A stretch of DNA of 64,000 nucleotides. Source: Cryptomeria japonica. Lineage: Eukaryota > Streptophyta > Pinopsida > Cupressales > Cupressaceae. How positions within the stretch are numbered: position 1 is the stretch's first letter; every line of letters starts with the position of its first letter. The notes under the pieces were generated by a model. That model made no database searches. It had not been told where the DNA came from and worked only from the letters and a program-made list of their open reading frames with translations. The position numbers and the translations under genes were made by a program. The stretch spans positions 609,558,173 to 609,622,172 of the forward strand of contig NC_081408.1 of the NCBI RefSeq assembly GCF_030272615.1, given 5' to 3'. Shown here piece by piece: positions 32,526 to 45,400 of the stretch.

Positions 32526-33967
32526 TGTAGCATAGGAAATAGGAAATCATCACAAGCATATAGATATTGGTCATTATTAGCTCAATCACGAAAACTAAAA
32601 TGCAATGATCAATCCTAATTACATCCAATAGAGAAAGGGAAATAAAACATTCAAATGTAAATGCAAACCAATGCAAACGTGAATGTCTCCTCCAAAAATC
32701 TCCATTGTCCTTCTTTCTTCTTCAAATAGATTTGTTGTGGATCTCACCTACAAGTCCATGATCATGATATGAAAGCAAGTAGACAAGATGATTGCTCAAG
32801 AATACTCGAAGCATGATTGATTCGACAAAGTAATTCAAGTAAGTGATTCTTAGCCAGGATTGAAGAAAATCATCCAATTTATAGATAAATTGGAAAAAAG
32901 ACAAGATTAGCATTAAATTGACATTAGAGGCAATTAATTTCAAAAATGGCACAATTGAGTGGAAATAAGAAGGTTATGACACCTTCTATGTCATGAATTA
33001 TGACATATTGCCAATGCAAAGCTTAGAGAACTAGAACCTTATGACATCTTGCTATGTCAAGAGTATGACGCATGAGAAATTCATGCTTCCACCGAAGCAC
33101 AAAAATAGGGAGAAACTAGAGACAAGTTAATTAGGTGGAATTGCAATTAGGAAATTAGAAAAAAAAAGGTGGAAATTAGGAATTAGGAAATTTAGAAAAT
33201 TAGAAAAATTAGAAAATTGATGGAAATTAGAAATTTAGAGAATTAGAAATAATGGAAATTAGAAAATTAGGTAAATTAATTAATAATTTCTCATTTATTA
33301 ATTAATTCACAAAAGGGAAAATTGATGAAAGATTAGGAAATTAGGTGAATCAATTAATAATTTTTCATTTATTAATTCATTCACAAAAAGAGGAATAATT
33401 AGTTAGCCAATCAAATGAATATTTAATTGTAATGAGAAGACTTAGGATAAATAAATAAATTATTTAACCTAGAGGAAGAAATGACAAACAAGGTTAAATG
33501 ATTAAATCATAAAACCCTAGAAGATGACTTAGCAATGCGAGAATGACAATTAGGTCTTGACAAAGGATAGTTGATATCGATTCGATCATGATTTTGGATT
33601 GATAAATGATTTGATAAATGATTTGATAAATGATTTGATTGAGATTGGTTGACAAAAATCAATGACAAATTGACCAAATTGACATGATTGAAAAGGACAA
33701 GGATCAATGATGAATCGATCGCAATATGACAAGATTGACAAGGACAAAGATCAACCAAAATCATGACTGAAGATTGTTGTCGACAAGACCAATTTCAAAA
33801 GCAAGACAAATGAAGAATGTAGAGGAATGACTCGATGTTCGCAAATGATAAAGACCAAGTGCATGACATAGGAGAAAATGTTAATGCGATGCAAAAACCT
33901 AAAATGAGGCAATGCGCAAATGTTAAAGTATGACTCCGCAAGCATTGACCATTTTTAGGTGTCTACA
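32526..33967 (-). repeat. 5' LTR of D (1442 bp)
   Basis: Same sequence as the 3' LTR apart from scattered substitutions and one extra 12-bp ataaatgatttg unit near 33600-33640. TSD gtttc follows at 33968. Confidence 0.95.
32878..32884 (-). promoter_or_regulatory. Putative TATA box of D
   Basis: Minus strand CTATAAA in the 5' LTR; the only good TATA match in a plausible position. Weak evidence. Confidence 0.45.
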
Positions 33968-33972
33968 GTTTC

Positions 33973-35308
33973 AATTAATTAAGCTTTGCAATGTCTAATT
34001 ATACATGTTCAATTCATAATTTTTTCAAGTATGATGTTTTTCATAGCTTCTTAGTTAGTAAACTAAATAAAGGAAGTCGGAAAACCAAAACCTAGCAGGG
34101 TTTCATAACTTCTTAGTTAGTAAACTAAATAAAAGAAGTTGGAAAACCAAAACCTAGCAGCGTTCGGTATATATAGTGCCTCTGGGTCACACGTAATGTC
34201 ATCGTGTTGAACTACTACACTTAACGCCTAATAAAGCTGCATCAATGACGTCTGTGGCATCGCCCCTATAAATTGTCAGGGAGTAATAAGGGACACTTGG
34301 AAGTTAAAAAAATCCAAGGGGCGGGTAATCCCCCTTGGATCGATAATCTAATAAGATAATCCTTAAATGATTTTACATCCGCTGAGTTAAACCATAGTAA
34401 ACGCCTGTTAGGGTTGATTGAGTGAAATGCTTTTATGAAATTGATTAATCTTGAAGAGTTGATGTCGAATTGATAATTTGGTCAAGGGTGACACTTATGA
34501 TAGGTACTAAGATCTATTTGTTTTAGGCCAGAAGCAATAGGCCATCTTGAGCCTTTGCTTAAGTGCTACCACTGTGGGTAGCAACCGCAGAGAAACTGTT
34601 TGGGACATTAACCCTATAATGGGTTGCATACACACAAATCAATTTACATCAAACAATATAGTAGAAAACAAAACTACATACTTTACGCCTTGATCCCGTG
34701 CCGAAATGGGTATGTAGGCAGTCTAGGGATGGAGTTGTCCCTAGTACTCAGGCGATCATGGGTGGGGTCTAGGCTTGGTAAGAAGAAGGATTGAGTAGGA
34801 TCCTAATTTGAAAGATAAGTATAATAAAAAAAAGGGAAAAAGTAATTCAATGCATACTCGGAAGGAATCCTGTATGGATTCACTTGACTTCCTGAGGCTT
34901 TAAGCCAAATTCTGAGGCAGAATTCAAGCTTGTATTATGTTATTTTGTTTTCTCCTAAGGATGACGACCTCGGTGCACTCCTATTAGAAGAGTGTAGTAC
35001 TTAGTGAGTGACTCAGGATCCGAATGGTCCCGATGAGTCTAAGGCTCTGGCCAGAGCACGCCCTACCCCAATTAGATAGATGCCTACCCCGTATGGGTAG
35101 ATGCCTAACCCGTATTGGATAGATGAAATCCCCTGCTCTGTAAGGATAGAGGCCTAACTCGTATGGTTAGATGCTCATCCCGGATGGATGAATGCCTAAT
35201 CCTAATGGATGGATGCCCAGAGTATGCAATTGAATCAAACACAAATGGTTATATTAAACAAAAAAAAATGGTGAAATTTTGTTGGGTTATACATGGTGGG
35301 TTATTACA
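33973..35308 (+). repeat. 3' LTR of G, second part (after D)
   Basis: Non-coding. It has a direct repeat of about 70 bp (34045-34110 and 34112-34165: cttcttagttagtaaactaaataaa then aaaccaaaacctagcag), then gaaatgggtatgtaggcagtc as in U5 regions of plant gypsy LTRs, and a degenerate 21-bp array. It ends ttattaca before C sequence. Assignment to G rests on orientation, position and lack of another boundary. Confidence 0.55.
35077..35220. repeat. Degenerate 21-bp minisatellite in the G LTR
   Basis: Units of the form tagatgcctaacccgtatgg start at 35077, 35098, 35120, 35147, 35168, 35189 and 35210. Steps are 21, 22, 27, 21, 21, 21. The gatgcc and atgg cores are best kept. Confidence 0.85.
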
Positions 35309-35839
35309 ATACCATACTTCATCTCACAAATGAGATCTTACATCTATACAAAACCTAAGACCAAATGTGTAGGTCGGCTCACTAAGATTATTACAATTAA
35401 ATAAATTACAAATAAGTCTTGATGCAATACAACATGTCAGCTCAATATATTTACAACAATATCCAAAAAAAATCATCTTCATAACGTGCCGTACTGATCT
35501 AGAATAGATAACGTGTACTGGTCTATAACCTAGACCAATCTACCGGTAACAACAAATATGTCAACCTGATTAGACCAATAACCAAAACACCAAAACCAAG
35601 TATCCAAACCATGTATTTGACATAATCAAGTGATCTCCAGATGACAACAAGTCATCATCTATGTTAGTGAACAATATATCGGTGACTGTACATAAGTCAT
35701 TGAACTTGCCGGTGAACACAATGTATCGGTTCAATAGTAAACCAATATAACCATAGTGCCAAATCAACAATGTAGACTCCAGAAGGATAAGTGTTGACAT
35801 CAATGACAAAACTAATGCAACACATCCATAATACCAACA
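35309..35839 (-). repeat. 3' LTR remnant of C
   Basis: From ataccatacttcatctcac to ccataataccaaca. It matches 63049-63460 with extra sequence at about 35494-35625 missing there. The rest of this LTR is displaced by G to beyond the left edge. Confidence 0.85.
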
Positions 35840-35853
35840 ATCTCCCCCTTTGG
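35840..35853 (-). promoter_or_regulatory. Polypurine tract of C
   Basis: Minus strand CCAAAGGGGGAGAT directly before the LTR start TGTTGGTATTATGG. A similar ctctccccctttgacat lies at 36013-36040, a possible second tract. The 313 bp from the PPT to the RNase H stop hold nothing else. Confidence 0.85.
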
Positions 35854-36166
35854 CATTGATGCCAACACTAGATGGAAAAACATCTAAGTGGCAAAATAGA
35901 ATGCCAAAAACCAAAAACCAACAATCTCCAGAATAGATCAATACCAGAAATCAAAACCAAAATACAAAGAGTATATATCTCTCTCCCAATGAATAATGTT
36001 TTTCCATATCTATCTCTCCCCCTTTGACATCAAATGCCAAAGCAATTAAGAATAAATACCAGAACATACAACCAACTACCCCCCCTGAGAATTAGCTCTC
36101 CTCCATCAAAGGCAGAAAAATATTTCTCTGTTAGTTTCTACTGGTTTGATGCCAATCTTCAATCAT

Positions 36167-37042
36167 CTAAGTCTCTATCGGTGAGGGTATTACCCCAAGA
36201 TTCTCTTTGAGATATTCAAAGGTTTCCTTAGGCAAAGGCTTTGTAAATATATCTGCAATCTTCTCTTTAGTATTTATATAAACCAATCTTACTTCATTTG
36301 CTTCAACATTCTCTTTTAGAAAATTATACTTGATATAAACATGCTTAGTCTTAGAGTGAAATACTAGATTCTTTGATATATCAATTGTTGTTGAATTATC
36401 ACAATAAATAATTATCGATTCTTTGCATTTTACCTTTATGTCCTTCAACATTTTCTTAATCCATAATGCTTGAGTACAATTAGTTGCTGCTGAAATATAT
36501 TATGATTCTGCTGTTGATAATGATGTACAACTCTGCTTCTTGCTGATCCATGAAATCAATCTGCTACCAAGAAATAATGCACTGCCAGTGGTACTCTTTC
36601 TTTCATCTACATCTCTTGTCCAATTTGCATCAATGTATGCACATAAATCAAAATTTTCATCTTTAGGATACCATAAACCAAGATTTGTTGTGCCTTGTAG
36701 ATACTGGAAACTCCTTTTTACTATTGATTCATGATTTTCTTTAGGATTACTCTGAAACCTTGAAACAATGCATACTGCATTCATTATATCAGGTCTTGTT
36801 TGTGTCAAATACAATAAACCTCCAATCATATATTTGTATCTTGTCGGATTAACGAGAGTTGAATCATCCTTCAATGCCAATTTATCAGTTGTAGTCATAG
36901 GAGTACTTACCAGTTTAGAGTTTTCCATACCAAATTTCTTCAGTAGTTCCTTCAAGTATTTTGTTTGACATCTAAATATACCTTTATCAGTTTGTGAAAT
37001 CTGCAATCCTAAAAAGAATTTTATCTCCCCAATCACAGACAT
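36167..37042 (-). pseudogene. RT C-terminal part and RNase H of C
   Basis: GEIKFFLGLQISQTDKGIF, then TPMTTTDKLALKDDS, YKYMIGGLLYLTQTRPDIM and CIVSRFQSNPKENHE: the usual copia RT connection. RNase H begins with LCAYIDANWTRDVDERKSTTG and SWISKKQSCTSLSTAES (catalytic Asp and Glu), is broken by a stop at 36500, and continues with IIIYCDNSTTIDISKN (Asp), FHSKTKHVYIKYNFLKENV and ADIFTKPLPKETFEYLKE. It ends 36167. The RT frame and this part are separated by one stop near 37043. Confidence 0.9.
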
Positions 37043-37054
37043 TTCAAATTCTTC

Positions 37055-37753
37055 CTACATCTTGTTAGCAAAGTCCTTACACAATCCATCTTCTCCTCCA
37101 AAAATGATATCATCAACAAAAAAATCAATAACCAAGATGTCATCATTAGTCACTTTGTAATATAAGTTGCTGTCAGCATTACGTTTAGTGTAACCAAGCT
37201 TCAAAAGATATTTGTCCAATCTAGCATACCAAGCTCTAAGAGCTTGCTTCAATCCATACAAAGCTTTCCATAATCTACAAACCACATCTCTATCATTTGT
37301 TAATGAAAATCCGTCAAGATTTTCAATGTAAACTTCTTCTTCAAGATCACCATTCAGAAATGCACATTTTACATCCATTTGATATACTTTATAATTCTTA
37401 TGAGCTGCAAATGCAAGAAATAATCTGATTGCCTCAATTCTAGCTACCGGTGCAAAGGTTTCATTATAGTCAATTCCCTCTTTCTGTGAATATCCTTTAC
37501 AAACTAATATTGTTTTTTTCCTGATTACCTTACCATCTTCATTAAGTTTATTTCTAAATACCCATTTAGTTCCAATTACATTTTTGTATTTAGGCCAGGG
37601 AACTAATGTCCATGTATTGTTGTTTTCAATTTGTTCTAATTCATCTTCCATTTCTTTTATCCAATGTTGATCTTGACATGCTTCAATAACAGATGCTAGT
37701 TCAATTTGAGAAATTAAGCATACCTCTTCATTTGCCAGTCTTCCTTTTGTCAT
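37055..37753 (-). pseudogene. Reverse transcriptase of C
   Basis: [109 protein letters not shown] and the catalytic [11 protein letters not shown], where the usual Tyr of YVDD is Phe. The domain is complete in one frame. Sequence style is close to Sirevirus-type copia RTs, but lineage assignment by eye is weak. Confidence 0.92.
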
Positions 37754-38069
37754 ATCACCTTGATACTTATTCCCAATTATCTAATTTTCTAAGTGATCCA
37801 ATCTTACATACATGAGTTTATTCACATGCTACTATTCTTCAGTTACTGTGGAATTCTTTGATGATGCTGGTGTGACTCGATAAACATTTTGTATCGGTGC
37901 AATCTGTATTGGTTCATTTATGATCATCTCAACTTCTGGTTCAGAATCTACAGACCTTGAATTTCCTCTAAAGTGGTCATCTATCTTCACATTAGCACTT
38001 TCAATGATCTTCTACAATCTTTTATTAAAACATTTATATGCCTTGCTCTTAGATGAATAACCAAGAAAT
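37754..38069 (-). pseudogene. Integrase tail and linker of C, left of B
   Basis: After the B insertion the frame continues FLGYSSKSKAYKCFNKRL, stop, then a hydrophilic linker (DDHFRGNSRSVDSEPEVEM). It joins DEGI at 54302 to give the conserved copia FLGYS motif. TSD attcc (38070-38074) marks the B boundary. Confidence 0.85.
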
Positions 38070-38074
38070 ATTCC

Positions 38075-39955
38075 TGATGTCATGGAAATGGGGACAAGGC
38101 AACAACAAAGTTCAATGTTAATAAGTTAGTTTCAACCATAAAAACAAAACAAAGAACTAAAAACCATTCCAAACATATCAAGAGAGATTTCAAAAAGCAT
38201 GAAAGAAGTTTAACAAAATAAAAGAAAGGAGAAGAGCCTCCCTAAGATGCTTCCATGATGCCTTTTGATGCTTCTCCCTTGTTTCTCTCCTCTCCAAGTC
38301 CCAAATGAGTGTAGCTCTCAGCTTTTAGCACTAGCCATGGATGCCATATGGAGATTCAAGATGGTTGAATATGATAAGCAAATACTATGCAAGAGTAGAT
38401 AGTGATGCTATGAAAAAGCTCTATGCTAATGCTAGTATAACAACAATACTCTAAATGCTTCTTTTTGCTTGAGGAGAAGGGTTCTATTTATAGAAGAAAT
38501 GGGGAAATGAAGGGTTAAGATTGAATGGTTTAATCAAGGGCCAAGTTTGAAAGTTGGGGATCCATGTGCACAATTGGCACCAATAAAATGGTGACAAGTG
38601 TCAACATAGGATTGGGTTGAGAGAAGAGGTTGGAGGCATTAAAGGCCTGAGAAGACCTCATGGTTATCTAGAAGGTAAGGGTCAAGCCTAAATTACGATT
38701 ACCCACTGGATTAGGAGTTAATGCAAGGATAAACCTTTGTGCAAATGTTTAAGAGATAATCATGGTCAAAGCATTAATGGCCTGATGAGACCTTTGGGTT
38801 GGGTAGAGGTTGAGTCAAAACAAATGTTTTAACCATGTGGGAGGGTTGAATTAACCATTAATGGTTATTGGAGACTTTGGGGATTAAGTGGTTGAAGGTT
38901 GAAAGCTTTCAAAGGTTATCCAAGACTTTTAGGCTTTTAGTGGTTGAAGGTTGAAAGCCTTTAATGGTTATCAAAGACTTTTAGGCTTTGAGAAGTGACT
39001 CCATTTTGCTTAGGAATGTGACAATAATTAGGGGATGGATTAGGCTAATTAGGAAGGGGGTAGAAGAATCTAGAAGGGGATTAGATTTTGCAAGTGGATT
39101 TGGTGGGTGAGGGAAAATAGGATTTTATTAAAATAAAAATTCATTTATTTCAATAAATGTGTGCAAGTTGTATTTGGATAAATATTCAAATAAATATTAA
39201 TTTATTTAAATGAGAAAAAGGAAGATAAAGCATTAAAATGCTTGAAGACTTTGAGGGGAACCATTAAAGGCTTGAAGACTTTAAGGAAAACCATTAAAGT
39301 CTTAAGAAGACTATAGAAGGAAGCCATCAAGTTTGAAGACTTTAAAGCCATCAAGTTTGAATACTTTAAGGGAAACCATTAAAGGTTTCAAGTGGGTGAG
39401 GATAAATAGGATTTTAAATAAATAATTTATTTAAAATAGTTGTGCAACTTGCTTTTGTAGGAAAATACAAGTGGGTGGAGGATAAAGGTGATTTAAATAA
39501 ATTATTTATTTAAAATAATTGTGCAACTTGCTTTTGTAGGAAAATACAAGTGGGTGGAGGATAAAGGTGATTTAAATAAATTATTTATTTAAAATAATTG
39601 TGCAACTTGCATTTGTAGGAAAATGCAAGTGGGTAGAGGATAAAGGTGATTTAAATAAATGATTTATTTATTTAAATGTGAGAGGTGGGATTTTGGGGGT
39701 TTTAAATAAATATTAATTTATTTAAATGTGAGAGAAGATTTAATTAAATAAATATGATTTATTTATTTAATTAATGGTCTGAATTTGGTTAAGTGAATTA
39801 AATCAAATAAATTGAATAATTTATTTAATTAATAGGAGAATAGGGTTAAGATGAATTAATTAAATATTAATTTAATTAATTATTAATTGATGGTTAAATA
39901 ATCAAATAAATACTAAGTATTCATTTAATTAAGTGGACAGATTTATGTGACTACA
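38075..39955 (-). repeat. 3' LTR of B (1881 bp)
   Basis: TGATGTCATGG to GTGACTACA. About six differences from the 5' copy were noted by eye, no length difference. Contains TATA (38484-38493), three 79-bp repeats and a series of AT-rich palindromes toward the U3 end. Confidence 0.97.
39441..39677. repeat. 79-bp tandem repeat in the B LTR (x3)
   Basis: Units start at 39441, 39520 and 39599 (5' LTR copies at 53787, 53866 and 53945). Each holds tgtgcaacttgc, aggaaaatacaagtggg and an AT palindrome; the one at 39492-39514 has perfect 11-bp arms (TTTAAATAAAT / ATTTATTTAAA) around one base. It lies in U3, upstream of the TATA box. Confidence 0.92.
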
Positions 39956-39971
39956 TTTGCCCCTCTTTGAG
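39956..39971 (-). promoter_or_regulatory. Polypurine tract of B
   Basis: Minus strand CTCAAAGAGGGGCAAA, adjacent to the 3' LTR; same as in D. Confidence 0.9.
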
Positions 39972-42427
39972 ACGGTGCAGTTTATCGCGTCGTTTCAAAG
40001 AAAGAAAAATAGGTGTGAAGAAATGCCCCATAAAATGTAAATTTAATGGGTGGTATGCCCCCTCGAGAGATGGGCCGAATGTTTTTTTAATTTTTTTTTA
40101 AAATCGGGCGATCTCTCGAAAAAGAATGAAAAGTGGAGGGGAGGTAGAATAGAATAAATTAGAACTAATGATGAAAGAATGGGAGAAAATGGAGTGAATA
40201 TGAAGAAACAACAAGCCAGTGAGTACCCTGAGCTCATGCAAGAGATACATAGCAGATGTAGTGTGGGGTTTTGATTGATGCTATACAATTGATCAAAATT
40301 GGTTGGACAATCTGGTGCAATCGGTTGAATTGCCCCGGTCAAGTCAAAGCGTGACAGTTGATGTCAGTTGGTCGCTTGAACATGATAAAGTCTGAGTAAG
40401 TGAATCAAAGTGACCTGATGGTGACTTAGACAATTGATGTAATTGTCCGATGAAGTCAAGGTATATGAAGCAAAATACTCGTTGAGATGTAGACAATTGA
40501 TGTAATTGTCCGTTGGATTGTGTTTGATTGGTTGATCAATTGATAGTGTGTGCGTGTGATGGATGGTTGTGGGGAATCATGGCAACCCCGTTGAGACTAG
40601 CTCATTGTGATAAATGCCTGATGTAGTCTAGGATTACCATAATCGATTACCTGTTGAGACCCGAAGATACATGATCAGAGTATCTGTTGATAGTCTAGGT
40701 GTGTGGGAGTCGATGTATCTGTGTAGATAGAGTAACTGGCTTAATTTTGTGGATGAGTGAGGATGGGAAGCGATGAAGGGATTAGGATGATGTTGATGAT
40801 CAAGATAGGGAGGGTGAGGGGGGATTTGATGTTAGATAGAAGATATGGAGGACTAGGATCGAGTCCTATGGAAGAAGATGAGTAAAATAGAGTATGCATT
40901 ATTATGACTACGTATGCATGATATGAAGCTATTATGAATGTATGGATGGGTGGAATGCAACGAAATGCAATATATACAAATGCGATGGAATGACGATCCA
41001 TGGTGCTTTATTTTTCATCATTGAGCTTTAAAATGTTGTAAGAAAATACAAGCAACTTGACTTAAAGATTCAAGATGACCAGAGTATTTCTTACATGGAT
41101 TTTTATATAGCAAGTTAATACAAGCAACTTGATATAATGGATCAAGTTGACCTGAGTATTGCTTGTGAAACAGATAAGGATTATCTCCTTTCATGCATGA
41201 CTTGGAACGTCCTCCTTGATCTTAGGCTGATCATATCCTGAGATAAGTGCATACCGTAATAAGAGATAAAACCTTTATCCAGTTTGGATGAGGTAGGAGG
41301 AACCAAAGAAAGAGAATTGTACCTGCAAACAAACAATATATACATAAAGAATAAAGAATATGGATCCTTGGTAATGGTTCATGCTCATATGGTCGAGGTA
41401 TACGCTGTAGTCAGCAAGCTGTAATGATCTATGACTGCATTTTGCATAAGATCATGTAGCTTGGTGAACTTCCCACGTAGACACCATTAGTACATGCCCC
41501 AAAACTTCATCGGAAATAATGTGCAATTGATACAAAACAATGCTGCAAGATCCTGATACAGATAAACGAACGATTGTACTCACAAATCAACCAAGTATTT
41601 GATAGCTTAACATAATTTTCTTGTCAAAGAAAATGTCACTTTTGTCTTTGTTTTGGTAAGGAAGGATGCATCCTTGTTGAAGACAGTTTGATTGTTGATG
41701 TTGATTGTGTGGTTGATTAGTAAGTGGTCATTTTGTGAAGTATATCACAATGTTTGTTTGGTATCTGTGCGGATGAGTATGTACAATGTGTTGCCATGTT
41801 TTTGTTTTATTTTTGATGTTTTTTGATGTTTTTTGGATTTTGTATTGTTTTTGAATTTTTTGGTTTTTTGAAGTGTTTTGAATGTTTTTTGGATTTTGTG
41901 AGATAGTTTTAAATGTTTTTGGATTTTGTGTAATAGTTTTTGAATGTTTTTTGGATTTTGTGAGTCATTTTTGAATGTTTTTGCCAATGAATCACCAGTA
42001 ATGTAGAATCCACTTCCATCATCTAGATTGTAAGGGCATTGCCCCCAAGTTGGACATGATTTATGAAAAAGCGGGATGCAGGATGCATGTAGTACTTTCT
42101 TGGATTTATAGATTTATAACAAGCCATGGTTAGATGGATGGATGTGTGTATGTATGAATGGGATCGTAACGAGCCTGGAAGATACTGGAGCCATTGCCTT
42201 TACGAGTGGCACCTGTTTGCTAGGTTTTCGCCATCGCACTTACCCAAGGTGCCACCAGAGTGGTTGTTCACTGTTTGGATGCATGATTTTTTTTCTTTAC
42301 TTTTTTGAATGTTTTTGTATTTTCTTTAGGACATTTTTCTGAATGTTTTTGGTATTTTCTTTAGGACATTTTTCTGAATGTTTTTGGTATTTTCTGATAT
42401 GCAGGGGAGCCTGATGCCTTGTACACC
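39972..42427 (-). other. 3' untranslated module of B
   Basis: 2.5 kb without a credible gene. It contains ccccctcgag near the PPT, T-rich repeats (ttttggattttgtgag, 41800-41985), a threefold unit of about 37 bp with aggacatttttctgaatg (42306-42397), and the cacctgtttgctaggttttc box near 42208. D has counterparts to all of these. Confidence 0.8.
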
Positions 42428-45400
42428 TTAGGTATAAAACCGTTTGAGGTGCATGCTATTGATTGGATCTGCGAGTGGTTCTCTGTCTGATGTAGCCAAC
42501 TGATATGCCCCGGACCCGAATATAGTAGTGACAACATATGGGCCCAACCAGTTTGATTCAAACTTGCCTTGATGTTCTTTGTTTGGTTGGTTGCGAGGAT
42601 TTTCTCGAAGAACAAGATCACCTACCTCAAATGTACGAGATCTAACTCGGTGATTGTAGCTTCTACTCATGCGCTGCTGATAGGCTTTGAGGTGATTGTA
42701 TGCAGCTTGTCGCTTCTCATCTAGTAACTCTAAGTCCTGAAGACGAGATACTCTGTATGCTTCATCATCGATGAGATTGTGCAATGAAACTCGTAAGGAT
42801 GGTATCTCAACCTCAATAGGTAAGATAGCTTCAGCACCATAGACCAATGAATAAGGAGTTGCACCTGTAGGGGTCCGAATGCTAGTTCGATATGCCCATA
42901 ATGCTGGATTCAATTGAACATGCCAATCACGACCGGCATCATTGACTGTCTTCTTTAGGATTCTCAATATGTTTTTATTGGATGCTTCGGCCTGACCATT
43001 GCCTTGTGGGTAATAGGGAGTGGAAAAGCGGTGTTGGATATGAAATTTCTCACAAAGCTCACGAACATCCTGATTTTTGAAAGGAAGACCGTTATCTGTG
43101 ACAATGGACATGGGCACACCATACCGGCAGATGATGTAATTGAGGATGAATGAGGCGATCTGCTTGCCGGTGACTTGGGTAAGTGGAACAGCTTCGATCC
43201 ACTTGGTGAAATATTCGGTGGCGGTAATAATGAATTTATGGCCATTGGATGAAGATGGATGGATTTTACCCACAAGATCCAGACCCCATTGACAAAAAGG
43301 CCATGGTGTTGTGATTGGTTGCAGTTCTTGAGCTGGTGCATGTATTAGGTCGCCATGAACTTGACATTTTTTGCACTTCCTGACAAAGTAGTAGGAATCC
43401 TTTTCCATAGATGGCCAATAGTATCCAGCTCGCATGATCTTCTTGGCTAGTGATGGACCACTTGAGTGAGTCCCGCAAATTCCTTCATGTACCTCTTCCA
43501 AAGCCTTTGTTATCTCACCTTGTTCTAGACATCGAAGGAGAGTACCATCAAGACCGCGTCGGTATAGGGTTTCGGCAATAATGGTATATCGAGCAGTTTG
43601 GCGAATGAAGGTTTTACGTTGGTTATTTGATTGGTTGGGAGGAAGGGTGTGATCGCGGAGATAGGTGTAGAACTCACCGTACCATGGGGATTCAGAACCA
43701 ACAAGGCAACATATCATTTCAGATTCGGGGATATCATAAGCGGGGATCCAAAGTTGTTCTACCAAGAACTCATAGCGTGTTGAATTCTGTGGAAGATCTA
43801 GTAGAGATGTGATGGTAGCCATAGCGTCAGCAGCTCGATTCTGATCTCTTGGTATCTGATCAAAAGTGATAGTAGTAAATGATGTCTTTAGATTGTCCAC
43901 CATTTGCTTGTATGGCATGAGTTTATCATCTTTGGTCTGATACTCATCTGTTGCTTGTCGAATGACTAGTTGGGAATCGCCATATACTTGCAATTCTTTT
44001 AATTTCCATTGTATGGCTAGCCTGAGTCCTGTGATCAAGGCCTCATACTCTGCTATGTTGTTGGTGCATGGAAATGTGAGCCTGTAAGACTTCGGGATGC
44101 TATCACCCTGAGGTGTGATAAACAGAATGCCTGCCCCCGAGCTGTGCCTAGTGTATGAACCATCAAAATATAATTTCCATGACTGTGCTTCTGTAATCAT
44201 GAATATCTCTTCATCTGAAAAATTGGAAATGAGAGGATGATCACCTATGAGAGGTTCATCGGCCAACTGATCTGCAATAACCTGACCTTTGATAGCTTTA
44301 CGGTCCACATACTCAATATCAAATTCACTTAGAATCATCACCCATTTGGCTAAGCGACCTGTCAATGCTGCTTTGCTAAGTAAATACTTGAGTGGATCAA
44401 TCTTTGCAATGAGTTGCACCTTGTGTGTTAACAGATAGTGCCTCAGTTTAGTGGCTGCCAAGATTACTGCTAGGCAAGCTCGCTCAATAGGTGTGTAATT
44501 GAGTTCATAGCCCACCAGTGTGCGAGAGATGTAGTAAATAGCACACTCTTTTCCTTCTGCATTATGTTGTGCCAGTAGTACACCCAATGCTGTACTTGTT
44601 GCTGAGATATAGAGCAATAATGGTCTACTTGGATCTGGTGGCATCAACAATGGTGGATTCATGAGATAGTTTTTAAGTGCCTGAAATGCTTGCTGGCATT
44701 TGTCATCCCACTGAAAGCGGATGTTCTTGTGTAGCAAGTGTGTGAATGGGTGACACTTATCAGCCAATTGTGCAATGAATCTGCGGATAGATTGAAGCCA
44801 TCCTTGTAGTGTCCTTAGCTGACTGATATTCTTTGGAGGTGGCATGTCCATGATTGCCTTAACCTTTGCTGGATCGACCTCAATGCCTTTGCTTGAGACA
44901 ATGTATCCTAGAAGTTTCCCGGAGGTCACTCCAAAGACACATTTCTTTGGGTTGAGTCGAACATGATATTGTTCCAGTCTATCAAAGATTTGATCTAAGA
45001 TGTGGAGATGTCCTTCTCTAGTAAGTGATTTTGCTAGTAAGTCATCCACATAGTCTTCCATCATGGTATGCATCATGTCATGGAAGATGGTGGTCATTGC
45101 TCTTTGATAGGTTGCTCCTGCATTCTTTAGACCAAAAGGCATTACATTCCAACAGTATGTGCCCCATGGACATGTGAAGGCTGTCTTATGTTGGTCCTCT
45201 GGTGTGATCTTTATCTGATTGTATCCTGAAAAGCCATCCATGAGTGAAAGCATGGCATGTCCTGCTGTCAGGTCCACTATGATGTCGATATTTGGTAGGG
45301 GGAAGTCATCCTTAGGACAAGCTTTATTTAGATCTCGGAAGTCGGTACAAATGCGGATGCCCCCTTTTGGTTTGCCAACTGGCACGATGTTGGAGATCCA

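Larger units (their letters stand above)
22384..33967 (-). mobile_element. Element D: non-autonomous LTR retrotransposon encoding a 965-aa protein
   Basis: 11,584 bp, TG..CA, TSD gtttc at 22379-22383 and 33968-33972. LTRs are 22384-23813 and 32526-33967. PBS (tRNA-Trp) and PPT place the sense on the minus strand. It has no Gag, protease, RT or integrase in any frame. Leader, PBS, PPT and 3' untranslated module resemble B, so D looks like a derivative of the B group in which gag-pol is replaced by one large ORF. A solo LTR (L) lies in the leader. LTRs differ at roughly 15-17 sites plus a 12-bp unit. Confidence 0.92.
10509..35308 (+). mobile_element. Element G: Ty3/gypsy chromovirus, 5' end missing, carrying H and D (and E at its left)
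   Basis: Plus-strand order: RT palm start, [H], rest of RT, RNase H, integrase, chromodomain, polypurine tract, and a long 3' LTR split by D. LTR start TGTCACAACCC, PPT and chromodomain are as in Tekay/Reina-like chromoviruses. The right boundary is placed at ttattaca (35308), where C LTR sequence (ataccatacttcat) begins; the last five bases are shared with the C copy at 63044-63048, so the boundary is uncertain by about 5 bp. Gag, protease and the 5' LTR lie outside the window. Confidence 0.75.
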
